Part shown: one piece after another, positions 1 through 6,913 of the stretch | How positions within the stretch are numbered: the first letter of the stretch is position 1 | Layout of the letters: each line of letters opens with the position of its first letter | Origin: Verrucomicrobiales bacterium | GTDB lineage: Bacteria; Verrucomicrobiota; Verrucomicrobiia; Verrucomicrobiales; V1-33 | Direction of reading: 5' to 3' | Assembly (NCBI GenBank): GCA_023253495.1 | Contig: JALRGF010000014.1 | Location: forward strand, 1 to 10,605 | Length of the DNA stretch: 10,605 nt | Position numbers and translations under genes: made by a program | The notes under the pieces: model-generated | Database searches by the model: none | What the model was told of the DNA's origin: nothing | Seen by the model: the letters and a program-made list of their open reading frames with translations, nothing else

Positions 1-192
1 CAACGACAACGCAGAAGGAAGAAATTTGTTAATAATTATTCCAGACCCATTCCGGGTGCAACCTGCGATGCGGTCCGGAATCGCCCTGACCAGGGAGTGG
101 TTGAGGCATCCATCACCAGGCGACCGCCCGGAGCGGCGCGAGGCAGCGGAATCGGTTCTTTTCCCGGAGCCTGAACCGGCGATGATTCACGC
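1..192. other. Leader region upstream of the CotH-type gene
   Basis: No convincing gene is visible. An AT-rich island at about 21-40 stands out from the GC-rich surroundings and contains the perfect 10-bp palindrome AATAATTATT at 31-40. It could be promoter-associated, but I found no pair of well-spaced -35 and -10 boxes, so no promoter is called. The frame starting at position 2 is open from the left edge to a TGA at 197-199 and would overlap the start of the next gene, but it uses AT-rich codons (TTA, ATA, ATT) in the island and resembles no family I know. I treat it as non-coding. Confidence 0.5.
149..188 (+). promoter_or_regulatory. Imperfect hairpin just upstream of the CotH-type start
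   Basis: GGTTC at 154-158 pairs with GAACC at 173-177. The stem can extend through GAATC at 149-153 pairing with GATTC at 184-188, leaving a six-base bulge at 178-183. The structure ends five bases before the ATG at 193, so if transcribed it would lie next to the initiation site. The loop contains GGAG at 166-169, which is too far from the start to be its ribosome binding site. A regulatory role is inference only; hairpins of this size can occur by chance in GC-rich DNA. Confidence 0.25.
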
Positions 193-3100
193 ATGCTGAG
201 AATCGGATTTTTTGCGGGCCCCCGACTGGGTCTGCTGCTGGGGGCGGTCCTTCCGTGTGTCGCCGCGGGTGAGGCGGTGCTCACCGAGTTTCTGGCCGAC
301 AACAGTTCCGGGCTGGTGGACGAGGACGGTGACCGCTCCGACTGGATCGAGATCAGCAACCCCGGGGCGCAACCGGTCCCGCTGGGCGAATGGGCGTTGA
401 CCGATCGTGCGGATGGTTCCGGGCCGTGGAAATTTCCCGCCATCACCCTCGCGCCCGGCGAACGCCTTATCGTGTTCGCCTCGGGGAAAAACCGCCGGTC
501 CCCCGGCAGCCGGCTGCACACGGATTTCCGCCTCGCCGCCAATGGCGAATACCTCGCCCTGATCCGTCCCGACGGCCGCCGGGCCACCGAGTTCGCCCCG
601 GCCTACCCGCCCCAGCTTCCGGACATCTCGTTCGGTCTGGCCAGCCGCACCGTGGCCACCAGCGTCGTCACCCCGCAGACGGCCGCCCGGGTCCGCGTGC
701 CGGTCGACGGCAGCCTGGGCACCGCGTGGCGCGATCCCGGTTTCGATGACGCGTCGTGGGCGGCGGCGACCGCCGGTGTCGGCTTTGAAACCGGTGAAAA
801 CGAATTCGGGCCGGGCGTGGCCGGCGACGTGCTGGCCGACGGACCGCTGGTTTTCTGGCGGCTTTCGGAGACCGCCGGCACCACCGTGGCCAGCACCGGC
901 TCACTGGCTGCCACCGGCCAGGTCCTCAATGGCGCGGGGCTCGGTCATGACGGCCCGCGGCCGCCGGCGTGGCCGGGGTTCGAGAACGGCAATGCCGCCG
1001 CCTCCTTCGACGGCATCAATGACAAGATTGACGTCGCCGCCAATCCCGCCTTCAACCCGCCGAGCTTCACCATCGAGGCGTGGGCGCGCCCGGAGGCGGC
1101 CGGCGGGGGCGTCCTCCGGTCGGTCGTCACCTGCCGCAACAGCTCGCCGACCCGCGGCTTCGCCCTGTACGCCGGCGACGACGGCCGCTGGCAGTTCTGG
1201 CTCGGCAATGGCACCAGCTGGAGCGTGGCCTACGGACCCGAGGTCGTCATCGGCCGCTGGACGCACCTTGCCGGCTCCTACGACTCCGCCACGCAGTTGA
1301 TGAAACTTTTCGTCAATGGCGTGCCCGCCCAGGAGCTGACGTCCGCCTACGCCCAGAACACCACGCGCCCGCTGCGCATCGGCGCCGGACGCACTGAGAC
1401 TGCCGGCGATTATTTTTTCAGCGGCGCCGTCGATGAGGTCGCCCTGTTTGACCGCGCGCTGGAGGCCGAGGCCATCGCGCGCCGCTCCACGCTCGCCGCC
1501 ACCGGAACCGGAAGCTCGCGCTTCCCCTACGCCGGCCTGTACCCGACCGACCTGCGCCCGGCCATGCACGGAGTGAACAGCTCGGTCTATGTGCGCGTGC
1601 CCTTCGACCTCGCCGCGCCGGAAAAAGTGTCGGACCTCACGCTGCGCGTCCGCCATGACGACGGCCTGGCCGTCTGGATCAATGGGGCGCCGGCCGGTTC
1701 CGTGCATGCCCCGGCCGCACCGTCGTGGAATGCCGCCGCCACCGCGGTCAATCCAGCCGGCGAAGCGCAGCAGGAGGAACTCATCGACCTGAGCAGCCAG
1801 TTGTCCGCCTTGCGCCCCGGCCGCAATGTGCTGGCCCTGCAGGGGCTCAACGTCAGCCGCGACAACCCGGATTTCCTGCTCGCGCCACGCTTGCAGGCGT
1901 CGGTGGTCACCGAGGATGCGGCGGTGCCGGTCTACTTCACCACCCCGACTCCCGGGAAACCGAACACCACCGGCGCCGCCAGCCCCGGACCGCTCATCAC
2001 CGGAGCCTCCTACGCGCCGGCCCCGCCGAACGGCCCGACAGTCAACGACGACATTACCGTGACCTGCCGCGTCACCCCGTCGTTCGCCGCGGTCGCCGGC
2101 GTCACCCTGACCTGGCGCATCATGTTCACCGCCCCGCAGCAGACGCCGATGGTGGATGACGGCCGGCACGGCGACGGCGCGGCCGGTGACGGCATCTTCG
2201 GAGCGGTCATTCCGAAATCGAGTTTTTCGCAGGGCCAGCTGGTCCGCTGGTTCTTCACCGCCACCGATACCGACGGGCGCTCATCGCGCTGGCCGCTTTT
2301 CACCAGTCCGACCAACTCCCCCGAATTTCTCGGCACCATGATCGCCGATCCGCGCGTGTCGACCGCGCTGCCGGTCTGGTACTGGTTCGCCCAGAGCACG
2401 GCCGCCGCCAATACCCGCACCGGCACCCGCGGCGCCGTGTTCTTCAACGGCATCCTCAGCGACAACGTGCTCATCCGCCAGCGCGGCGCCGCCACCTCAT
2501 CGGGGTCACGGAAATTCGACTTCAATACCGGCCACCACGCGTTCATCAGCGATGAGGTCGGCCGCGTCGAGGAAGCCAATATCAACGGGACGTCGTCCGA
2601 CCCCACCCTCGTCCGCCCCGCCCTCGCCTTCGAAACCTTTCGCCGCACCGGCGCCCCCGCCGGCATCGCCTTTCCCCTCATGCTCCGCGCCAATGCCGCC
2701 GCCGACACCGCCGGCGGCAACGCCGGCCTGGCTTACTTCGTCGAACAGGTCGACGAACGCCTGCTCGACCGCGTCGGCCTCGACCGCGACGGCGCCCTCT
2801 ACAAATTCGACCAGCGCAGCGACCTGAATCCGGTCTTCACCGACGCCACCAATGGCGTGCAGAAACGCACCCGCCTCCACGAAGGCACCGCCGATCTCCA
2901 GGCGGTCGTCAACGCCCTCCGGGCCACCACGTCCGCCGCCGACCGCGAACGGTTCATGTTCGATGCCTTCGACGTCGGCAACCTCGTCAATTACCTCGCC
3001 GTGCGCGCCGTCATCAATGACGCCGATGATGTGCGGAAGAACTTTTATTTCTACCGCGACACCAATGACTCCGGTGAATGGATGCTCATTCCGTGGGACA

Positions 3101-4605
3101 AGGACTGGTCGTTCGGCGTCGCCGGCGACGGCGGCCAGTGGTGGACGCATCCATTTTTCGGTGACCAGGCGCACCCGAAAGACAATGCCAACCAATGGAA
3201 CCGGCTCTGGGACGCTCTGCACACCAACCCGCGCACCCGCGCCATGTACCTGCGGAGGCTGCGCACCCTGATGGACACCGTGCTGCAGCCGCCACCACCG
3301 GCGCCGCCTGGCGGCTACGACCTCGAAAAGCGCGCCGATGCCTGGTTCGCGCCGCTTGACCCGCACACCACGCAGACGTCCGCCTCGATCAAGTCGTGGC
3401 TGCCGCAGCGGCGCAACCAGTTGTTCGTGACGTTCCGCGACGCCCCGACCAACACGACTGCCGCGCGCCGCATCATTCCGGCCGCCGCGCAGGACCCGGA
3501 AGCGGTCGTGACGTTCGGGGAGGTCGACCCGAATCCATCGAGCGGAAATCAGGATGAGGAATTTGTCGAGCTGGTCAATCCGGGGGAGGTCGCGATCGAT
3601 GTTTCCGGGTGGAAAGTCCGCGGCGGCATCGACCACACGCTGCGTCCGGGCAGCGTGATCCTGCCGGGGACCAGCCTGTTTCTGGCCAACCGGGCCTCGG
3701 CGTTCCGCGCGCGTGCGACCGGGCCCCGCGGCGGCCAGGGGTTGCTGGTGCAGGGGAACTATGACGGCTCGTTGTCCGCCCGGGGCGAAACGCTCATGCT
3801 CATCGACCCGCGCGATCCGGCGACCGCGGCCGACGACCGCGTGGTGGCGACGACCACCACGCCGGCCCGGCCCACGCCGGCCCAGGCCCAGCTCCGGATC
3901 ACGGAACTCATGTTCCACCCGGCGCCCGGCGGGGCGTATGACGCGGAGGAGTATGAATTCATCGAGCTGACCCACATCGGGGAGATCGCGCTCGACCTGA
4001 CCGGCGCCACCTTCACCGATGGCATCACGTTCACCTTCGCTCCGGCCGTGCCCCCGCCCGTCCTCGCCCCCGGCGCCCGCCTCGTGCTGGTGAAAAACCC
4101 CGTCGCCTTTGCCGAGCGCTACGGGACCGGCCGGCCGGTCGCCGGCACCTACGACGGCAGTCTCTCCAACCGCGGTGAACGTCTGCGCCTGGTCGACGCC
4201 GTCGGCGAGGAGGTGCTTGATTTCTCCTATGCCGACGACTGGCAGCCGGGCACCGATGGCGGCGGATACTCTCTGGTCATTCGCGACGCCGCCGCCGACC
4301 CGGCTTCGTGGTCGGACGCCGCCCGCTGGCGGGTCAGCCTGGCTTCCGGCGGCTCCCCCGGCACCGCCGATGCCGAGCCTCCGTTCCGCACCGCCCCCGG
4401 TGACCTTGAGGCCACCCTGGTCGGGGCCGATGTGCGGATCGATTTCCTCGGGGCTCCGCTCAGCGAGTACCGCCTGGAGTCGGGCTCGGATCTGGTCACC
4501 TGGCAGCCGCTGGCCACCTTGCAGACCGACGCCGCCGGTCGCGCCACCCACACCGACGCCGAGCCCGCCCCGGGGCCGCGTTTTTACCGGGTGCGCAGCC
4601 GCTGA
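193..4605 (+). CDS. Secreted multidomain CotH-kinase / lamin-tail / LamG protein
   Basis: This 1470-residue protein is probably exported: residues 1-25 form a signal peptide (hydrophobic stretch at 11-20, VAA before a likely cut at 25/26). Domains in order are a lamin-tail (LTD)-like domain at about 27-150; the first part of a beta-sandwich at 168-205; a LamG/concanavalin-like domain at about 211-437 ('SFDGINDKID' at 271, 'FTIEAWARP' at 292); the second part of the sandwich at 443-575; an Ig-like domain at about 597-705; a CotH kinase-like domain at about 735-1075 with 'IPWDKDWSFG' at 966-975; LTD copies at about 1103-1212 and 1232-1345; and a C-terminal module at 1400-1470 typical of verrucomicrobial secreted proteins. 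CotH proteins are atypical kinases; D969 and D971 sit in the family's WDxD motif. The substrate is unknown. The start is fixed by an in-frame TGA at 172-174 with ATG 193 next in frame. No Shine-Dalgarno motif is near. Domain assignments are firm for LTD, LamG and CotH, softer for the Ig-like part. Confidence 0.9.
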   Translation: MLRIGFFAGPRLGLLLGAVLPCVAAGEAVLTEFLADNSSGLVDEDGDRSDWIEISNPGAQPVPLGEWALTDRADGSGPWKFPAITLAPGERLIVFASGKNRRSPGSRLHTDFRLAANGEYLALIRPDGRRATEFAPAYPPQLPDISFGLASRTVATSVVTPQTAARVRVPVDGSLGTAWRDPGFDDASWAAATAGVGFETGENEFGPGVAGDVLADGPLVFWRLSETAGTTVASTGSLAATGQVLNGAGLGHDGPRPPAWPGFENGNAAASFDGINDKIDVAANPAFNPPSFTIEAWARPEAAGGGVLRSVVTCRNSSPTRGFALYAGDDGRWQFWLGNGTSWSVAYGPEVVIGRWTHLAGSYDSATQLMKLFVNGVPAQELTSAYAQNTTRPLRIGAGRTETAGDYFFSGAVDEVALFDRALEAEAIARRSTLAATGTGSSRFPYAGLYPTDLRPAMHGVNSSVYVRVPFDLAAPEKVSDLTLRVRHDDGLAVWINGAPAGSVHAPAAPSWNAAATAVNPAGEAQQEELIDLSSQLSALRPGRNVLALQGLNVSRDNPDFLLAPRLQASVVTEDAAVPVYFTTPTPGKPNTTGAASPGPLITGASYAPAPPNGPTVNDDITVTCRVTPSFAAVAGVTLTWRIMFTAPQQTPMVDDGRHGDGAAGDGIFGAVIPKSSFSQGQLVRWFFTATDTDGRSSRWPLFTSPTNSPEFLGTMIADPRVSTALPVWYWFAQSTAAANTRTGTRGAVFFNGILSDNVLIRQRGAATSSGSRKFDFNTGHHAFISDEVGRVEEANINGTSSDPTLVRPALAFETFRRTGAPAGIAFPLMLRANAAADTAGGNAGLAYFVEQVDERLLDRVGLDRDGALYKFDQRSDLNPVFTDATNGVQKRTRLHEGTADLQAVVNALRATTSAADRERFMFDAFDVGNLVNYLAVRAVINDADDVRKNFYFYRDTNDSGEWMLIPWDKDWSFGVAGDGGQWWTHPFFGDQAHPKDNANQWNRLWDALHTNPRTRAMYLRRLRTLMDTVLQPPPPAPPGGYDLEKRADAWFAPLDPHTTQTSASIKSWLPQRRNQLFVTFRDAPTNTTAARRIIPAAAQDPEAVVTFGEVDPNPSSGNQDEEFVELVNPGEVAIDVSGWKVRGGIDHTLRPGSVILPGTSLFLANRASAFRARATGPRGGQGLLVQGNYDGSLSARGETLMLIDPRDPATAADDRVVATTTTPARPTPAQAQLRITELMFHPAPGGAYDAEEYEFIELTHIGEIALDLTGATFTDGITFTFAPAVPPPVLAPGARLVLVKNPVAFAERYGTGRPVAGTYDGSLSNRGERLRLVDAVGEEVLDFSYADDWQPGTDGGGYSLVIRDAAADPASWSDAARWRVSLASGGSPGTADAEPPFRTAPGDLEATLVGADVRIDFLGAPLSEYRLESGSDLVTWQPLATLQTDAAGRATHTDAEPAPGPRFYRVRSR
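3499..4227 (+). repeat. Duplicated lamin-tail domains inside the CotH-type protein
   Basis: Two consecutive LTD-type beta domains, at residues about 1103-1212 and 1232-1345, share the same landmarks: an 'EFVEL' / 'EFIEL' strand near the front and 'YDGSLSARGETLMLID' / 'YDGSLSNRGERLRLVD' near the end. They are clear paralogues within one protein. The N-terminal LTD at 27-150 has the same order of elements ('DWIEISNPG' then 'LAANGEYLALIRPDG') but is more diverged. LTD domains are found on many secreted bacterial proteins and probably bind ligands or other proteins; no specific ligand can be read here. Confidence 0.8.
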
Positions 4606-4617
4606 AAACCGCCCGGG

Positions 4618-5526
4618 TCAGGCCGCCGCCGCCTGCATCAGCGCGGCGAGATGCCGGCCGTAGGAGACAAAGGTGTCGAGCTGCTCCCGCGCTTTCTGCT
4701 CGGGGTCGCGGGTGTCGCCCGCCCCCGTGCTGTGAAAGACCACGCTGATGTGCGGCTCGATGGAGACAAAGCCGTCGTAGCCGGTGCGATGCAGGTCGGC
4801 AAGGATATCGGCGACGCGGCCCTGGCCGGCGCCGGGCATGGTGTAGTCGAGGTCTTTTTTCGACGGGTTCCAGACGCCGTCCTTGATGTGCACGTGGCTG
4901 ATGGCCGGGCGCACCGCCTGATAGAACGCCCACGGGTCCTGGCGGTGTCCCGGGTTGTCCCGGTCCTCGTTGAAACAAGGATTGGCCGTGTCAAAAACCC
5001 AGCGCAGGCCCGGCACCGCATCGAGCGTGCGCAACGCATGGCTGATCGACATGCCGCCGTAGTTCATGCAGTTCTCGTGCACACAGGTCAGGCCGGCGTC
5101 ATCAAACCGCCGCTTGATCTCCCGGAGCCGTCGGAACCGCTCGCCCTCCATCTGGTCCGGCAGGTCCCGCCCGTCCGCATCCACCCGCGGCTGGTAACTC
5201 ATGATGCGCACAAATTTCGTGCCGAGCCGCTGCATCTTCGGAATCGCCCGGGCCATCTCACCCTCGGTGACGGCAAAATCCTCCTCGACCGAATGCGCCC
5301 AGTTGCCGATGACCGAACCGAAGGCGGCCACCGCGATGCCGGCCTCGGCCAGCCGCCCGACCAGGCGGTCAAAGGCCTCGTCCGGCAGGTCATGCGTGTT
5401 CATCACCGGCCATCCGTCCATCTGGACGTTGCGCATTTCGAGGTGCTTCCAGCCGAGTGCCTGGACCGCCTGGATCTGCGCCTCAAGCGGGGCGCCCGCT
5501 TCATCGCCAATGCCGGTAAGTGTCAT
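4618..5526 (-). CDS. Sugar phosphate isomerase/epimerase-like TIM-barrel protein
   Basis: A 302-residue protein of the xylose isomerase-like TIM-barrel superfamily (AP_endonuc_2 type), near the usual family length. Members use a divalent metal to isomerise or epimerise sugars, or act as dehydratases or endonucleases, so the exact reaction is open. Visible landmarks are an N-terminal strand with 'LGWKHLEMRN' (24-33), 'VHEN' with E151, 'WVFDTANPC' with D179, 'ISHVHIKDG' with H211 and H213, and 'VSIEPH' with E257. This Glu-Asp-His-Glu order matches the metal ligands of D-tagatose 3-epimerase-like enzymes. There is no signal peptide, so it should be cytoplasmic. The ATG at 5526 is the first after an in-frame TGA nine bases upstream; no Shine-Dalgarno is seen. 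It is the last gene of a leftward block, 148 nt after the rhomboid gene, and its stop lies 12 bp from that of the convergent CotH-type gene. Confidence 0.85.
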   Translation of the reverse strand: MTLTGIGDEAGAPLEAQIQAVQALGWKHLEMRNVQMDGWPVMNTHDLPDEAFDRLVGRLAEAGIAVAAFGSVIGNWAHSVEEDFAVTEGEMARAIPKMQRLGTKFVRIMSYQPRVDADGRDLPDQMEGERFRRLREIKRRFDDAGLTCVHENCMNYGGMSISHALRTLDAVPGLRWVFDTANPCFNEDRDNPGHRQDPWAFYQAVRPAISHVHIKDGVWNPSKKDLDYTMPGAGQGRVADILADLHRTGYDGFVSIEPHISVVFHSTGAGDTRDPEQKAREQLDTFVSYGRHLAALMQAAAA

Positions 5527-5674
5527 AGAGCGTCATTCATACCGCGCGGGGACGCGGACGACAAGCGGAAGCGGCCCTCCCGGAAGACGGCGGGGACCGG
5601 CGCTGGGACCGGCGCCCGTGCGGGGCGGTCGCCCTCCGTCACCCGGGCGCGCTCCCCGGGGCGTGAGGCCCCAT
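5527..5674. other. Spacer between rhomboid and isomerase genes, with a short tandem repeat
   Basis: This 148-nt GC-rich spacer contains two copies of GGGACCGGCGC at 5593-5603 and 5605-5615, separated by one base. No gene is evident. The spacer is long for tight translational coupling, so the isomerase gene could have its own promoter, but no AT-rich promoter-like element is visible in it. Confidence 0.45.
5658..5672 (-). terminator. Weak hairpin directly after the rhomboid stop codon
   Basis: On the minus strand GGGGC, a five-base loop and GCCCC follow within three bases of the rhomboid TGA. The stem has only five base pairs and no T-tract follows, so it is not a convincing intrinsic terminator. 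It could slow transcription or protect a 3' end between rhomboid and isomerase. It may also be chance in such GC-rich DNA. Confidence 0.2.
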
Positions 5675-6847
5675 TCACCCGAGGGCTTTGATGAACGCCT
5701 GGATCATCCAGACCGCGGTGGCGGCCAGCAGGGCGGCCGCCGGCCCGCCGAGCGTGGCCATCGCGGCGCCGCGGACCGGCGGATGGCCGGAGGGCAGGCG
5801 GCCGTTGGCGAGCACCCCGAGACCGGCCCCGGCGAGCAACCCGCCGAGATGCGCGGCATTGTCGATGACTTTCCAGCCGATCAGACCGAGCACCACGACA
5901 TAGGCGACCCACTGCCACAGCAACCGCTGAAAGGCCGGCGGGATGGCCCGTCCGGGATGGCGCGCCAGGACCAGCAGGAACCCGAGCAGCCCGAGCACCC
6001 CGCCGGACGCTCCCACCGACGGCACGTCCGGCGGCAGCACGTATCCGGCCAGCGAGCCGCCGAGAGTGGATACCAGCAGGATCAATGGCACCCAGGCGGC
6101 CTCGGTCAGGCCTTCCACCCACTGGCCGAGACGGGACAACGCCATGGAGTTGAAGACGAGGTGGACGATGCCTCCATGAAGGAAGAAGCAGGTAAGCGGT
6201 TTCCACCAGGCGCCGGCCTTCACGCCGGCGGTGTCCATGGCAAAGACGCGGATCGAGCGGTCGAGGTTCGCGGCTTCGCTCAGCAGCCAGGTGACCACCA
6301 GCACCCCGATGATGACATGGGTGGTTTTCGATGTCCGCCGCCACGACAGCCAGTGCAGAAAGCGCGACGCCTCGCCAAGGGCCGGAGCATCCGCGATGCC
6401 CGCCCGCGCCCACTCGCGGCGCCGCACCACCGCATCGACCATCGGCAGCAGAAAAAACGCCCCCCAGAGCATGGCGAGCCAGCTCAGCGGCAGTCCGAGC
6501 AGCCGCTCCCCGTAAAAATACAGACCGACCCCCGTGACCGCCGCCCAAGTCATCTTGCTGCGCAATACCTCCTCGGCCCGCGCCAGCTGCGCTCCCCGCA
6601 ACGACTCAAAAACTTCGGGCAGCTCGGCCGTCGGTACAAGGCGGCCGGTCTCCGGCCCCCAGACAAAATGCACGCGTTCCTCAGGGCCGCGGGCGACCGC
6701 GGACCGCAATTCCTGCAGGGTGCACGGTCTCGCGCTGTCCTCGGAGAGATATCCGAAGCTTCCGAGCGGTGCCGCCCCGAGGAAATCAGGCCGCTGCCAC
6801 GGCGGCAGCGGGCCGTCGGATGGCGCGGGAATCGGGGAATCAGTCAT
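5675..6847 (-). CDS. Rhomboid-family intramembrane serine protease
   Basis: Rhomboids cut membrane proteins within or near their transmembrane segments using a Ser-His dyad. In this 390-residue protein (numbered from ATG 6847) the serine is S281 in 'GASGG' and the histidine H333 in 'DNAAHLGG'. 'HGGIVHLVFN' gives H224, H229 and N233, matching the oxyanion-region residues of GlpG-type enzymes. The catalytic core covers six membrane segments at about 176-191, 218-242, 251-271, 279-296, 309-325 and 330-347, followed by a seventh at 364-385. Before the core lie a soluble N-terminal segment (about 32-85) that resembles GYF_2-type domains and two more likely membrane segments at 102-116 and 119-139. 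The substrate is unknown. An in-frame GTG at 6856 would add three residues; the ATG is preferred on codon grounds, since neither has a Shine-Dalgarno. It lies 66 nt after the NagB fusion gene and is probably in the same transcript. Confidence 0.9.
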   Translation of the reverse strand: MTDSPIPAPSDGPLPPWQRPDFLGAAPLGSFGYLSEDSARPCTLQELRSAVARGPEERVHFVWGPETGRLVPTAELPEVFESLRGAQLARAEEVLRSKMTWAAVTGVGLYFYGERLLGLPLSWLAMLWGAFFLLPMVDAVVRRREWARAGIADAPALGEASRFLHWLSWRRTSKTTHVIIGVLVVTWLLSEAANLDRSIRVFAMDTAGVKAGAWWKPLTCFFLHGGIVHLVFNSMALSRLGQWVEGLTEAAWVPLILLVSTLGGSLAGYVLPPDVPSVGASGGVLGLLGFLLVLARHPGRAIPPAFQRLLWQWVAYVVVLGLIGWKVIDNAAHLGGLLAGAGLGVLANGRLPSGHPPVRGAAMATLGGPAAALLAATAVWMIQAFIKALG

Positions 6848-6879
6848 GGTCAGCACTGGAATTGGTCAGCCGCACTGGA
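6847..6879. repeat. Imperfect direct repeat at the rhomboid start
   Basis: On the plus strand TGGTCAGCACTGGA (6847-6860) is followed by TGGTCAGCCGCACTGGA (6863-6879), the same sequence with three extra bases. The first copy overlaps the T of the preferred start codon complement. It may be a small local duplication or a binding site for a regulator of the rhomboid gene. There is nothing else in the sequence to decide between these. Confidence 0.4.
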
Positions 6880-6913
6880 TGCGCCGCCCGGAGCGGCCGC
6901 CATCTCGTTTTTT

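Noticed and set aside
2..199. A left-edge open frame that would overlap the CotH-type start by seven bases
   Set aside because: It would suit translational coupling, but its codons in the AT-rich island do not match the GC-rich usage of the genes here, and the translated sequence is unrecognised.
2506..4551. A 681-codon minus-strand open frame within the CotH-type gene
   Set aside because: It is antisense to the CotH and LTD domains, has low-complexity Gly/Arg/Ala composition and resembles no family.
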